Shown here piece by piece: positions 33,764 to 43,828 of a DNA stretch of 64,000 nucleotides. Position 1 is the first letter of the stretch. Each line of letters begins with the position of its first letter. Under the pieces are notes generated by a model. The model was not told the origin of the DNA, ran no database searches, and saw only the letters and a program-made list of their open reading frames with translations. The stretch is from Aerococcus urinaeequi (GTDB lineage: Bacteria; Bacillota; Bacilli; Lactobacillales; Aerococcaceae): contig NZ_CP014162.1 in NCBI RefSeq assembly GCF_001543205.1, positions 558,001-622,000 of the forward strand, read 5' to 3'. A program made the position numbers and the translations under genes.

Positions 33764-35329
33764 CTAGTTCCCCTCCCCATCACCATTACTATCAGATAGT
33801 GGTGGATTTAAAACTTGTGAATATTCAGTTTCCACCACTTCTGAAGAAAATGATTCCGAAATGCTTTCATCTAGTTGAGTTTTTGCTTCTTCCTCACTCA
33901 CTTGTTGTCCAAGGTTTTCAAAGTAAACAGATAAGTCTACAGGCTCACCAGACTCTGTATAACTAGTTTTTAGAGAAGAATACTGGTCCATATCAATCAA
34001 GTCTTCCAGCATAAACCACTTATTACCAATTTGTACGTGCCATGATGGGACTAATTCAACTAAACGACTCATTTCAGGATTTTGTACCCAACGGTAACCT
34101 AGTATTAATTCAGAAATATCTTCATTCGGATAACCCGCATTATTCAACAAATCTAAGGCATTCACACCACTCATAACAGTATATGATTCAGACAAGTCCG
34201 TTACTTGCGTTTGAATAGTTAATGCTGACATGTAGATATTTTGAATCGTATTACCTGCCATAACAAATTGTGTTTTTGACACGTAATTATTACCAAATAC
34301 AGGAAGTGAATTAATGTACTTACGGTAGGTCACCATTTCATTCTCTTCACCTCTAGCCTCAGCATATAGCCACGAAGTTTGGTCAGCTAGAATATCTGCC
34401 ATAGCTGCAGAAGTTACTTCAATCTGTTGGTTTAGAGTTGTTTCCTCAACTTCAGCATTTTCTTGTAGTAAGACTACCTCGAAAGTTTCCATATTAATCG
34501 TTAATTGACGCCCTTCTGTATAGTAACGAGAAATATTATTCATTGAATAATCATGAATATCTTCAGGCGTTTCGAAAAAGTGATTCAAGAAATAAGTTGT
34601 CGGTTGTCGCTCTTGTAAATAGGTTAACCTGTCGATTTCTTCCGCTTCTTTTGTCACATATGACAAGCCGTTTGCTAACGTTACGGGTTCTACTGGAGAC
34701 ATTTGATCATCATAAGTAGCTAAATAATTATCGACACGTGCCATCACATCATCGATATTATCTGATATCGTTAATGAATAAGCAGTATTCGTCACTTCAT
34801 TCATCAAATAAACTTCATTAGTATCCATGATATATACATAAGAGGTAACCGTCATTTCTTGGACTTCTTGTGGCAACCTAGTGGCATCCGCAATTAATAA
34901 ATTAATTGGGGTCTCATTGATTAATTTATCTTCAACATATGCTTGAGTTTGCACATAATTTCGAATGTTATAAGCAGAATCTTCTTCAACATTATTTTCA
35001 TAATCAAAGCCCGCAGCCACATGTTTCAATTCTTTGATTGCAGACATATTGTTAATGCCTACATACTCGCCTGCCCCATTATGTAATATAAGGGTTTGAG
35101 AAGCAGTAATTTCAACTTCTTCTTTAGAATTTTGATCAGTTGTTTCATTAGAAATGGCCATATTATTTAATTCCGTAGTCGTTTCACCACTTCGCTCTTG
35201 ATTCAGTTGACTAAACCAAGAGTTTAAAGCACTAGGTCCATATAGATTACTTACAGAGGCTGCAACCGATACAAGCGCGAGTATGATTAATAGCGCATGA
35301 AGGACCCAATTCCAATTATTCTTCTTCAT
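33764..35329 (-). CDS. walH: WalH (YycH) regulator of the WalK kinase
   Basis: A 521-residue single-pass protein. One membrane helix (about residues 10-27, WVLHALLIILALVSVAA) then a large exported part that controls WalK together with WalI. The start at 35329 is chosen because the next residues are MKKNNWNW, a typical short charged head before the helix; it overlaps the end of walK by 14 bases and uses the GGGGAGG inside the walK end. An ATG 29 codons upstream would add an unlikely soluble head. Longer than the B. subtilis protein by about 60 residues. Confidence 0.88.
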   Translation of the reverse strand: MKKNNWNWVLHALLIILALVSVAASVSNLYGPSALNSWFSQLNQERSGETTTELNNMAISNETTDQNSKEEVEITASQTLILHNGAGEYVGINNMSAIKELKHVAAGFDYENNVEEDSAYNIRNYVQTQAYVEDKLINETPINLLIADATRLPQEVQEMTVTSYVYIMDTNEVYLMNEVTNTAYSLTISDNIDDVMARVDNYLATYDDQMSPVEPVTLANGLSYVTKEAEEIDRLTYLQERQPTTYFLNHFFETPEDIHDYSMNNISRYYTEGRQLTINMETFEVVLLQENAEVEETTLNQQIEVTSAAMADILADQTSWLYAEARGEENEMVTYRKYINSLPVFGNNYVSKTQFVMAGNTIQNIYMSALTIQTQVTDLSESYTVMSGVNALDLLNNAGYPNEDISELILGYRWVQNPEMSRLVELVPSWHVQIGNKWFMLEDLIDMDQYSSLKTSYTESGEPVDLSVYFENLGQQVSEEEAKTQLDESISESFSSEVVETEYSQVLNPPLSDSNGDGEGN

Positions 35330-37211
35330 CGGCCCATTCATCCTCCCCTGCCCAATCATCACTATCAAACTCTTCAAATGGAAGAGAGATAAAGAAGGTG
35401 GTTCCTTTATTTTCAATAGAATTTACCCAAATTGTCCCATTATGTAATTCGATTTCTTCTTTAGCGATAGATAAACCTAAACCACTACCACCTTGCGCTC
35501 GTGACCGTGCTTTATCCACTCGGTAGAAACGATCAAATAGGTGCGGAATGGATTCTTGAGGAATACCTAGTCCTTGGTCTTGAATACTCAAAACAAGTTG
35601 ATTGTGTGTAGACATTAAACGAACATAAATTGTCCCACCATCTGGTGAATACTTAATCGCGTTGTTCATAATATTATCAATAACTTGAATTAATTTATCC
35701 TGGTCAATTTCTACCCAGACCTCCTCCTCCATTAATTCACGTTTTATAATATAATTTTTGCCTTCATAATCTTCAGATTGAAGCATCATATCAAAGCGAT
35801 CCAGAATATGGTTGACTAAGTCTTTGAAAATAATTAGTTCACGGTTGATAACTTGTTGTTTTGCATCCATTCGTGATAAATGTAGTAAATCTGAAATCAT
35901 ACGAATCATACGATCTGTTTCAGTCTGGATAACATTTAAAAATTCGACAGCAACTTTTTCATCTTTAATCGCACCATCAACTAACGCCTCACTATATGAA
36001 CGGACACTGGTTAAAGGTGTACGTAATTCATGCGAAATATTAGATACAAATTGCTTGCGGTCACGTTCAATTTTTTCGTGTTCAGTAATATCGGTTAGCA
36101 CCCAAACAAGTCCCGAAATAAATCCAGACTCACGTTGAATAACGGAATATTCTGCGCGTATAATAGTTTCCCCTTCATCATTTGCGTAATTTAGTAGGAT
36201 TGAATCGTGTTGATCAAATAATTCTCTAAATGAGAACCGTTCAGATAAGTCAAGCGCTTCAATAATAGATTCTCCAATGACTTCTTCTTGGGTTTTATTC
36301 AAAATACTCAATGACCGGTCATTGATAATAGTGATTTTCCCGCGTCGGTCAGTAGCAATAACCCCATCCGTCATATGGCGCAGAACTGAATCTAAACGTT
36401 GTCTTTCTGCTTCAGTTAAGTCTTGAGCGTCCCCTACTCGAACAGATAGATAATTAATAGATTCTGCTAGTTGACCAATTTCATCCTCTGAATTGATATC
36501 TAGTGTAGTTGAATAATTACCTTCTGCAATCTGTTTTGTTTGATCACGCATTTTTTGTAAAGGATTAATAATTTGACTGGAAATTAATACAGCCAAACCA
36601 GTTGTAAAGACAAGTGAAATACCTGATGCAATCAAGAATAGAGACATTATATTTTGAATCTGACTATAGATGGTCTCCAGATTTGCAGTCACATTTAAAA
36701 TACCAATCATGGCTCCAGAAGATGCCGTAGAAAAAATTGGTGTCACAAATTTTTTGATGCGAATTTCTTGGTTTGAGTCATAACCCGAAGTTTCACTTCT
36801 GATACCTGTATATAATGTTTCTTCTATATCTTCATCCACAGTTCTTTGCCCAATATAGGCTTGTGATGTAGGATTTGACGTTGCAAGTAAAAATCCATTA
36901 CTATCGAATAATTGAATTTCTAATACACTATCATTATTAAAACGACGCAAGATCGAATTCACTTGCGTTTCTTTTTCATCCTCATTCAAATCTTCACCTT
37001 CCATCACCGTTTGTATATTATCAATGATAAAAGTTGTCTGACTATTTACTTGGTCATCAAACGAAGTTAACATCTCCGTTTCTAGAGAACGAATAAAATA
37101 CGCTCCGACAATTTGGAGCGAAATTAGTAGTGTTAATATAAAAATAATGGGAATTTTAAAATGTATTGATTTGAAAAAAGGAATCCCAGTTTTTTTCCTT
37201 GTATTTGGCAT
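35316..37211 (-). CDS. walK: WalK essential sensor histidine kinase
   Basis: Kinase of the essential WalRK system that matches wall hydrolysis to growth. Order of parts: membrane helix (about residues 16-36), extracellular Cache/PAS-like domain, second helix (about 186-208), HAMP, PAS (VIATDRRGKITIIND), PAC, HisKA with the phosphorylated His in SHELRTPLTSVRSY (near residue 400), and HATPase_c (NNAIKYSP, DQGLGIP, GSGLGLSIAK). The end adds an acidic tail (EFDSDDWAGEDEWADEEE) not usual in the family. It starts ten bases after walR. Confidence 0.97.
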   Translation of the reverse strand: MPNTRKKTGIPFFKSIHFKIPIIFILTLLISLQIVGAYFIRSLETEMLTSFDDQVNSQTTFIIDNIQTVMEGEDLNEDEKETQVNSILRRFNNDSVLEIQLFDSNGFLLATSNPTSQAYIGQRTVDEDIEETLYTGIRSETSGYDSNQEIRIKKFVTPIFSTASSGAMIGILNVTANLETIYSQIQNIMSLFLIASGISLVFTTGLAVLISSQIINPLQKMRDQTKQIAEGNYSTTLDINSEDEIGQLAESINYLSVRVGDAQDLTEAERQRLDSVLRHMTDGVIATDRRGKITIINDRSLSILNKTQEEVIGESIIEALDLSERFSFRELFDQHDSILLNYANDEGETIIRAEYSVIQRESGFISGLVWVLTDITEHEKIERDRKQFVSNISHELRTPLTSVRSYSEALVDGAIKDEKVAVEFLNVIQTETDRMIRMISDLLHLSRMDAKQQVINRELIIFKDLVNHILDRFDMMLQSEDYEGKNYIIKRELMEEEVWVEIDQDKLIQVIDNIMNNAIKYSPDGGTIYVRLMSTHNQLVLSIQDQGLGIPQESIPHLFDRFYRVDKARSRAQGGSGLGLSIAKEEIELHNGTIWVNSIENKGTTFFISLPFEEFDSDDWAGEDEWADEEE

Positions 37212-37220
37212 GACTGACCT

Positions 37221-37937
37221 CTATTCTTGGGTTGGAATTTTAAGGAAATAACCAACGCCTCGTCTAGTAATTAAAATTTTTGGATGACTCGGATTTTCTT
37301 CAATCTTTTCACGTAAACGTCTAACGGTCACATCCACTGTTCGAACGTCACCGAAGTAATCGTACCCCCACACCGTTTGAAGCAAGTGCTCTCTGGTCAT
37401 TACTTGGTTAATATGTTGAGAAAGATAATGCAATAACTCAAACTCTCGATGTGTTAACTCAACGTCTTGTCCATTTTTTGAGGCGATATACTCATCTTCG
37501 TGAATTAATAGATCGCCAATTTCAATAATATTATCTTTTTCAGCTGCCTCATCAGTCGCTACTGGTTCAGCAACTACCGCTGTACGGCGAATATTCGCTT
37601 TTACACGAGCTGTTAATTCACGGTTAGAAAATGGTTTAGTAACGTAATCGTCCGCCCCTAATTCAAGCCCCAATACCTTATCAATTTCACTATCTTTAGC
37701 AGTTAACATAATAATAGGTACTTGACTATCTTTACGAATTTGACGACACACTTCTAAACCGTCAATTTTCGGTAACATTAAATCCAATACCACTAAGTCA
37801 GGTTGGAATGATTCAAATTTTTCTAAAGCTTGTTCGCCGTCATAGGCGGTATCAATTTCATATCCTTCATTTTTTAGATTGAAGGATATAATATCTGAGA
37901 TTGGTTTCTCATCGTCAACGATTAATATTTTTTTCAT
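37221..37937 (-). CDS. walR: WalR essential response regulator
   Basis: OmpR-family regulator, 238 residues. Receiver domain with phosphorylated Asp53 (VVLDLMLP), acidic pocket DDE (9-11) and Lys102 (VTKPF); winged-helix DNA-binding domain (about residues 140-235) ends with [22 protein letters not shown]. It binds TGTWAH-N5-TGTWAH and controls wall hydrolases; two perfect boxes lie in front of the P60 gene just downstream. The start at 37937 follows AAGGAG; an ATG nine codons earlier is less likely. First gene of walR-K-H-I-DUF2207-walJ-htrA. Confidence 0.98.
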   Translation of the reverse strand: MKKILIVDDEKPISDIISFNLKNEGYEIDTAYDGEQALEKFESFQPDLVVLDLMLPKIDGLEVCRQIRKDSQVPIIMLTAKDSEIDKVLGLELGADDYVTKPFSNRELTARVKANIRRTAVVAEPVATDEAAEKDNIIEIGDLLIHEDEYIASKNGQDVELTHREFELLHYLSQHINQVMTREHLLQTVWGYDYFGDVRTVDVTVRRLREKIEENPSHPKILITRRGVGYFLKIPTQE

Positions 37938-38088
37938 TAATTTGCTCTCCTTGATTGTGAACATCTGATCTTGGAAAAATAGCTAGAACTTATCACCTTA
38001 TTTTAACACCTTTAGGTGAAATTGCCAATAATGCCTATTAAAGGGCTTTCATCCCTTTTAGTATCGCGCTGGATTTTAAAAAAATTCT

Positions 38089-38126
38089 ACTAAAAAAAGG
38101 CCGAGGGGGGTAATCATCTCGACCTT
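38089..38126 (-). terminator. Terminator of the LysM/P60 gene
   Basis: AAGGTCGAG pairs with CTCGGCCTT (one G-T pair) and TTTTTTT follows on the minus strand. Confidence 0.9.
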
Positions 38127-38151
38127 TAGTATTTATTATTTAAATGATTGC

Positions 38152-39669
38152 TTAGTTATAAGCAGCCATACTTACAGCAAATGATGGTGCCCAGTATGGA
38201 TTAATTGATTCTGAGTGAACTGTTTCACCAGGACGTTGTGAATGGATGTATTGTCCATTACCTAATGAAATTGCCACGTGGTATGGAGAACCATAAGAAC
38301 CCCAGAAAATTAAGTCGCCTGGTTGCGCAGATGAAACTGCAATTTTTGGACCAGCATATTGTTGTTCACCAGTATAGCTACCTACGTTAACACCGTAAGT
38401 TTGTTTGTAAACATAGTTCACGAAACCTGAACAGTCGAAACCTGAAGGTGATTTACCACCCCATACATAAGGTACACCAACTTGTGCATAAGCATTGTTT
38501 AATAAAGCTGTTACATTACCTGATTGTGCTTGGGCTTCTGCCTCCGCTTGAGCTGCTGCTTCCGCTGCTGCTTGGGCTTCTGCCTCTGCTTGAGCTTCCG
38601 CCGCTGCTTCCGCTTGGGCTGCTGCTTCTACCGCTGCTTGTGCTTGAGCTGCAGCCTCTGCTTCGGCTACTGCTTGTGCATCCGCTGCTGCTTGGGCTTC
38701 TGCTTCCGCTTGAGCTGCTGCTTCTGCGTCCGCTTGCTCTTGAGCCTCTACTTCAGCTGCCGCTTGTGCGTCTGCTGCTGCTTGCGCTTCTGCTTCTGCT
38801 GCTAAAGCTTCTTCTGCTGCAACTTGTGCTTCGATTTCTGCGTCAGCAGTTCCAGTTTCTTCTACTGAATTTGCAACTGGTGCAACTTCAGCTTCTTCTG
38901 TAGCTACTGTTGATTCAACAGATGCTACTTCAACAACCGTTTCAGTTTCTTCTACTACTGGTGCTTCTTCAACAGCAGGTGCTGCAGCTAAGCCAGGAAT
39001 AGCCAACGATTGACCAACTAAGATCAAGTCAGATGATAAGTTGTTTTGTACACGTAATTCAGACGCTGAAACGCCAAATTGACCTGCAATTTTATTGATA
39101 GAGTCACCAGCAACTACAGTGTAGTTGCCATTTACGTCTGCTACATAGTTGTTAACAGTTTCTTCTACTACTGGAGTAGCTTCTACTTCCGTTTCAACTG
39201 TTTCTTCAGCTACAGGAGCTATTTGTTCTACTGTTGTTTCTTGAGCTACTTCACCTTTAACTTTTAATTGTTGACCAACTAAAATCAAGTCACCTGAAAT
39301 ACCATTTAAATCACGTAAGTTTTGTGCTGTTGTGTCAAAATCTGCAGCGATTTTGTTTAAAGTATCACCTGCAACAACTTTGTATACGTTAGAAGCATCT
39401 GCAACACGTTTTGTGCTTGCTGCTACTGGTGCATCAACAGTTGGAATATTTAAAGAGTGACCTGCAATAATTAAATCTTGGTTATCGATTGTGTTCACTT
39501 CTATTAAGTCTGCAATTGATAAGTCAAATTTGCGTGAAATAGCAGATAAAGTATCACCTGATTCGATTGTATATACTTCGTCTGCTGAAACATTAGTGGT
39601 TGCAAAGGCTGCTAAAGCCGCTGACGTCGCTAACGATGTCCCTACCATTTTTTTTACTGAAAACTTCAT
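38152..39669 (-). CDS. Secreted LysM / NlpC-P60 peptidoglycan endopeptidase
   Basis: A 505-residue secreted wall hydrolase. Signal peptide to about residue 29 (ATTNVSADE), three LysM wall-binding repeats (about residues 33-76, 96-138, 184-226; each starting Y-x-x-x-x-GD), a long Ala/Glu/Gln linker (about 280-385) and a C-terminal NlpC/P60 domain with Cys in FDCSGFVNYV and His in YHVAISLG. It should cut D-gamma-Glu-diamino-acid bonds in stem peptides. The layout is like SagA or p60-type hydrolases. Two perfect WalR boxes upstream make it a probable WalR target. The linker DNA is a run of imperfect AEAEAQA-type repeats and may vary in length. Confidence 0.95.
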   Translation of the reverse strand: MKFSVKKMVGTSLATSAALAAFATTNVSADEVYTIESGDTLSAISRKFDLSIADLIEVNTIDNQDLIIAGHSLNIPTVDAPVAASTKRVADASNVYKVVAGDTLNKIAADFDTTAQNLRDLNGISGDLILVGQQLKVKGEVAQETTVEQIAPVAEETVETEVEATPVVEETVNNYVADVNGNYTVVAGDSINKIAGQFGVSASELRVQNNLSSDLILVGQSLAIPGLAAAPAVEEAPVVEETETVVEVASVESTVATEEAEVAPVANSVEETGTADAEIEAQVAAEEALAAEAEAQAAADAQAAAEVEAQEQADAEAAAQAEAEAQAAADAQAVAEAEAAAQAQAAVEAAAQAEAAAEAQAEAEAQAAAEAAAQAEAEAQAQSGNVTALLNNAYAQVGVPYVWGGKSPSGFDCSGFVNYVYKQTYGVNVGSYTGEQQYAGPKIAVSSAQPGDLIFWGSYGSPYHVAISLGNGQYIHSQRPGETVHSESINPYWAPSFAVSMAAYN

Positions 39670-39735
39670 TAAATTTCTACCCCCTGAAATTTCTAATTAC
39701 AATAGCTATTATATACAAGCAAACTGCAATTTTCC

Positions 39736-39752
39736 GTAACAATCAGGTTACA
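39736..39752 (-). promoter_or_regulatory. WalR box next to the P60 promoter
   Basis: Minus strand TGTAACCTGATTGTTAC fits TGTWAH-N5-TGTWAH at every fixed base. It ends at the expected -35 place of a promoter whose -10 is TATAAT (39708-39713), while the -35 itself is poor. That is the classical place for activation by WalR. Confidence 0.8.
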
Positions 39753-39939
39753 AATCTTTTACTCTTTCTTACACTTTTCCTTATATTTAGGTAATACTTT
39801 TAGATTACTTTTGTCTTTTTTAGACTAGAATTATTTTAAAATATTAATAATCTATTAAGAAGGTTAATAAATCAATCTTTTAAAAAAGTCTTAAATCCAA
39901 ATTATTCGTTTGTATTTAAAATAAAAAAGCTATGTTTTC

Positions 39940-39956
39940 GTAACATTAATGTAACA
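39940..39956 (-). promoter_or_regulatory. Second, distal WalR box
   Basis: Minus strand TGTTACATTAATGTTAC again fits the consensus perfectly. It is about 270 bases before the P60 start; no gene start lies closer on either side. Confidence 0.65.
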
Positions 39957-39972
39957 TTACTTAAAAATAGCG

Positions 39973-40033
39973 TAAAAAAACCTCTTTAAACAAGTGCTTT
40001 TAAAGTTACACCACCGTTCAAAGAGGTCTTTTT
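39973..40033. terminator. Terminator of the CPBP protease gene
   Basis: ACCTCTTTAAAC (39980-39991) pairs with GTTCAAAGAGGT (40016-40027); T-runs follow on both strands. Large loop of about 24 bases. Confidence 0.8.
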
Positions 40034-40046
40034 TATAAATTTTTCA

Positions 40047-40787
40047 TTAATATAAACCAAATATTAACATGATAGCACCCGGTAAATTATTCAAGAAGTG
40101 AATTAGGATGGCGTCATTAATATTTTTCTTCCGCCAATAAGCCATGAAGCAAGCTGCTCCTATTCCTGCATAAATAATAAATGAAATGATATTACCTGAC
40201 AGATGCATACTTGAGAAGAATATCGATGATAATATAATAGCTACCGTAAAATTCTTATCTTTAAACATGCCTTTACTGATCATGGCGCGGAAGATAATTT
40301 CTTCCATTACTGGTGCCATCGTAATAACAGTTAATCCAAGATTCAAGGCTAACAGTATGTTGGTATTCCCTGCAAGTAATCCAAAGATTGCTTCATCATT
40401 TACAGTAGTTTCTTCACCGTAAATCCCTGACATTAAATAAGACATTGCTAGTTTAAACACTAAAACTGCTGCAAATATCCCTAAGTCCTTAAGCACATCA
40501 TCCCAAGTTAAACTTATAACATTTTCAGGATGTTTCTTTTGATAACGACGGTAGAACCAATAGCTCACTGCAAACATATAGATAATGCTGACAATTCCTA
40601 GGATTGTTATCCATGTATTGTCTAAAAGGCTACCATACATCACATATAGTTGAGGAAGTGAGACAATTAGCGTGTAAACTAATGTCCACAAAATAACCTT
40701 AGCCCCGCCCACTATCCAGCCAATCCATTTTTGTCTAGTTGGATTCTGGTAGTAAGCTTCAGTATTTCTATTCTTCCTTTTCCCCAT
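40047..40787 (-). CDS. CPBP family intramembrane metalloprotease
   Basis: A 246-residue membrane protein of the CPBP (Abi, CAAX protease-like) family. The paired glutamates are in MEEIIFRAM (near residue 162), followed by FSSMHLSGN and HFLNNLPG near the end, all inside membrane helices and together forming the metal and active site. About seven helices are visible. In Lactobacillales such proteins act in bacteriocin immunity or in processing of peptides; no bacteriocin gene is near. The start at 40787 follows AGGGGA. Confidence 0.9.
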   Translation of the reverse strand: MGKRKNRNTEAYYQNPTRQKWIGWIVGGAKVILWTLVYTLIVSLPQLYVMYGSLLDNTWITILGIVSIIYMFAVSYWFYRRYQKKHPENVISLTWDDVLKDLGIFAAVLVFKLAMSYLMSGIYGEETTVNDEAIFGLLAGNTNILLALNLGLTVITMAPVMEEIIFRAMISKGMFKDKNFTVAIILSSIFFSSMHLSGNIISFIIYAGIGAACFMAYWRKKNINDAILIHFLNNLPGAIMLIFGLY

Positions 40788-40848
40788 ATAATTCCCCTAA
40801 CTTTATTGACTAATTACAATTTCCTTCTATATAAAAGGTTAATTTATA

Positions 40849-41277
40849 TTAATTTGCTGAAAATTCAAATGTACCATTAGTATGTGCTTTTAGATTCATA
40901 TAGAAACCACTGCCTTCATATACTTGAAGTGCAACCACTGATTTACGGTCTTCTTCATCAGGATAGACATCTTTTACGTAAGGATTATCTTTTAATATGT
41001 CTTCTAAATATGATTGGTCAACTTCACGCACTTTACCTTCAACCGTAATAGCTTGAATGCCATTTTCATCATTGGACATACCTGAAATAGACACATTTTC
41101 GTTATCTTTTAATTGCGTATAGAATTCATTACCTGGCTTTGTCATAAAGAAAATACCATTTTCATTTGCAACACCAATATTAGCAAATCTCGTATGTGGC
41201 TTCCCATCGCTATCTACCGTAGCAAAAACTGCTGCGCCAATATTTTCTAATATCTTCATGTAATCTTGTAATTCCAT
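40849..41277 (-). CDS. Pyridoxamine 5'-phosphate oxidase-fold protein
   Basis: A 142-residue flavin-binding split-barrel protein of the PNPOx-like family. The N-terminal fold shows GAAVFATVDSDGKPHTRFANIG (residues 13-34 region) and the middle NENGIFFMTKPGNEFYTQL. Relatives bind FMN, F420 or heme; FMN is most likely here. The start follows AAAGGAG. It probably shares a transcript with the CPBP gene 61 bases downstream. Substrate unknown. Confidence 0.85.
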   Translation of the reverse strand: MELQDYMKILENIGAAVFATVDSDGKPHTRFANIGVANENGIFFMTKPGNEFYTQLKDNENVSISGMSNDENGIQAITVEGKVREVDQSYLEDILKDNPYVKDVYPDEEDRKSVVALQVYEGSGFYMNLKAHTNGTFEFSAN

Positions 41278-41365
41278 TTTTCAACATCTCCTTTATTGTG
41301 CTTCTTTCCTCTATTGTATCGCAAATTCTAGAAATCCTTTAGTAGAATCTAAATCAAAAATACAT

Positions 41366-41404
41366 AAAAACAACTGGAAAATGACAGATACCCTTTTCCA
41401 GTTG
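41366..41404 (-). terminator. GH3 gene terminator
   Basis: CAACTGGAAAA pairs perfectly with TTTTCCAGTTG and TTTTT follows on the minus strand. Confidence 0.92.
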
Positions 41405-41418
41405 TGATAAGTTAAATT

Positions 41419-43566
41419 TTATTGAATTGTGTGCGTTAAAGTGAACGGTGTATTGTCACTTGCATTTCCTACATAGAACTTGTAATCACCAGGTTCAATG
41501 ATAAAGTCGTGGGCATTGTTATCCCACACACCTAGTGGATGGTTAGTAGCGAATGGGTCAATGGTGATTGTGACATCAGTTGTTTCCCCAGCAGCTAGGT
41601 GTACTTTCTTGAAGCCAACTAAGCGCATCGGCGGTTGTCCGTCAACTGGAATGCCAACATAAACTTGTACGACTTCTGCACCATCACGGTCGCCAGTATT
41701 TGTTACAGCAACTTGAATATTAATTGGAGCGTGGCCATCTGACACTAAGTTATCTAGTCTAGCTTCTTCAATTGCAAAACTTGTATAAGATAAACCATGG
41801 CCAAAAGCAAATCCTGCCTTAATATCTTGACCTTGGTACCAGCGGTAACCCATTTCCAATCCTTCTGAGTAACGAATTGTTGGGAAACCCTCCCCTTCAT
41901 CGACACCTGGATGACGTTCAGCATGTCCGTAAAAAATAGTTTCTTCATCGCGAGCTGGATAGCTTGTTGGGACTTTACCAGATGGATTTACATTACCAAA
42001 TACTAAATCAGCAACAACATGTCCATCTTCAACCCCTTGATTCCATACTTCTAATACTGCCGAAGCTTTATGAATCCAAGGTAATACGACTGGACTTGAA
42101 TCTTTTAATACAACAACCGTTTGCTCATTTAACCCAAGTAATGCATCTACCATTGTATCTTGGTCTTTTGGTTGGTGAGCTGTCTGCATATCCATTCCCT
42201 CTGTTGCGACTAATCCGGCCATAATGACTACTGCATCAGCATCCTTTACAGCTTCTTTCGCCTCTGCTAAGTTACTTAAATCATCCGCAACAATGAAAGC
42301 ATTCACTTTTGTGTGACTGTCTAAACCGGCTAAAACATCTTCCATTCCCTGTTTAGGCGCAACTGTATATAATGGGTCCACTTTAGAAGAACCACCGCCA
42401 CCTTGAGTGGCAAACTCAGCAAATTTTGATTGACCAACAATTAAGATGTTGTCGTGTGTTTTAGGATCTAGTGGCAAAATATTTTTATCATTTTTCAATA
42501 AGACAGCTGACTGTTCTCCAATGCGACGTGCACGTTGGCCGTTAGTCTCAGCATCAATTTCACCCGGATTATATTCACTTTCAAAGACATTAAATTTGAA
42601 CATTTGCGTGAAGCGACGGATTAATGCTCGGTCGATTGTCTTCTCTTCAAGAGATTGGTCGGCTAAGGCAGCTTTAATATTCGTTTCATTTAACCACTTA
42701 GCATCAGGCATTTCATGGTCTAAACCTGCATTTAATGAAGCAGCAGCTGAACGTGCTGACCAGAAGTCCGTTTGAACATATCCTTCAAAGCCCCACTCGT
42801 TACGTAAAATATCATTTAATAAGTAACGATTTTCAGTGGCATAAGTACCGCGTAATCGATTATATGCCGACATAATAGAGGCTACTTCACCATCTTTTAC
42901 TAACATCTCAAATGGTAGTAAGTATAATTCACGCAGAACATTTTCATCGATTTCTACAGAATAGCGGAAGCGTTCATCTTCTTGGTCATTTACTGCAAAG
43001 TGTTTACCCATAGCAATTACATCATGACTTTGAATCGCTTTAGTGATTTCAACACCCATCACACCTGATAGGAATGGATCTTCTGAAAAGTATTCAAAGT
43101 TACGACCTGAAATGGGTAGACGGTGTAAACACACGGCTGGACCCTCTAATACATGTTGGCCTAATGTTTTAGTTTCTTCACCAATAATATCACCGTAAGC
43201 ATAGGCTAATTCTGGATCAAATGTTGCTGCAACACCGATTGTCATTGGTAAGGCTGTTGCTTTGGGGCTTGGTGTACCGTCTCCCATACCAACACCAACT
43301 GGTCCATTTGTAATCCGGTAACGTGGTATACCCAATTCTTCATTGGCTTTAACGTGACGTTCTACACGGATTTGACTAGCTAGCCTTGCCATTTCTTCTT
43401 CATCTGTAATTTCACTCATAGAGCCATAGATATCAATAGTTTCCATTGCACCATGTAATTGTTGGATTTTTTGATCAATATTCATATGTGCTACTAACAA
43501 TTCTGCCCGTTTCTTTGCTTCTAAACTTGTATCTAGCCAAGGCATGTCTTTTGTATTCGTTTCCAT
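41419..43566 (-). CDS. Glycoside hydrolase family 3 beta-glucosidase-like enzyme
   Basis: A 715-residue cytosolic GH3 enzyme with the full three-domain layout: the catalytic barrel (about residues 20-340), the alpha/beta sandwich (about 365-560) and the C-terminal fibronectin-like domain (about 610-710). Substrate-site motifs are GKHFAVNDQE (near residue 188) and YVQTDFW with the probable nucleophile Asp; the usual Trp of SDW is Phe here. No signal peptide is present, so it acts on imported glycosides. The start at 43566 follows GGGGGA. No transporter is adjacent. Sugar specificity cannot be read from sequence. Confidence 0.92.
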   Translation of the reverse strand: METNTKDMPWLDTSLEAKKRAELLVAHMNIDQKIQQLHGAMETIDIYGSMSEITDEEEMARLASQIRVERHVKANEELGIPRYRITNGPVGVGMGDGTPSPKATALPMTIGVAATFDPELAYAYGDIIGEETKTLGQHVLEGPAVCLHRLPISGRNFEYFSEDPFLSGVMGVEITKAIQSHDVIAMGKHFAVNDQEDERFRYSVEIDENVLRELYLLPFEMLVKDGEVASIMSAYNRLRGTYATENRYLLNDILRNEWGFEGYVQTDFWSARSAAASLNAGLDHEMPDAKWLNETNIKAALADQSLEEKTIDRALIRRFTQMFKFNVFESEYNPGEIDAETNGQRARRIGEQSAVLLKNDKNILPLDPKTHDNILIVGQSKFAEFATQGGGGSSKVDPLYTVAPKQGMEDVLAGLDSHTKVNAFIVADDLSNLAEAKEAVKDADAVVIMAGLVATEGMDMQTAHQPKDQDTMVDALLGLNEQTVVVLKDSSPVVLPWIHKASAVLEVWNQGVEDGHVVADLVFGNVNPSGKVPTSYPARDEETIFYGHAERHPGVDEGEGFPTIRYSEGLEMGYRWYQGQDIKAGFAFGHGLSYTSFAIEEARLDNLVSDGHAPINIQVAVTNTGDRDGAEVVQVYVGIPVDGQPPMRLVGFKKVHLAAGETTDVTITIDPFATNHPLGVWDNNAHDFIIEPGDYKFYVGNASDNTPFTLTHTIQ

Positions 43567-43693
43567 AAATATCCCCCATTTTTTAACTTTTTGTTTCAGA
43601 ACTTCTATAGTCCCTGAAACCCTTATCATCTTTCTCTATCATACAATAACTTTATACTTTTGACTAGTTTACTCAATTAAAAAGAGCAACATT

Positions 43694-43709
43694 TGCAAAC
43701 TTCTTTGCA
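43694..43709. promoter_or_regulatory. Palindrome in the GH3-esterase intergenic region
   Basis: TGCAAA-CTTC-TTTGCA is a perfect 6-bp dyad between two divergent genes; another inverted pair, ACCTGT/ACAGGT, lies at 43769-43790. Either could bind a repressor of the GH3 gene. No regulator gene is near. Confidence 0.3.
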
Positions 43710-43828
43710 TATAAAAGCAAGCTTAGTCTACTAACGTTAGCTAATTCTAAATATTTGCATTCTCCTAGACCTGTCGCTATGCTAACAGGTGAACAAAATA
43801 TGAAACAATTGATTGTGAGGTAGAACAA

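Noticed and set aside
38448-38903. Long Leu-rich plus-strand frames opposite the P60 gene
   Set aside because: They are shadows of the Ala/Glu/Gln repeat linker; Leu and Cys runs come from the complement of GCN/GAA codons.
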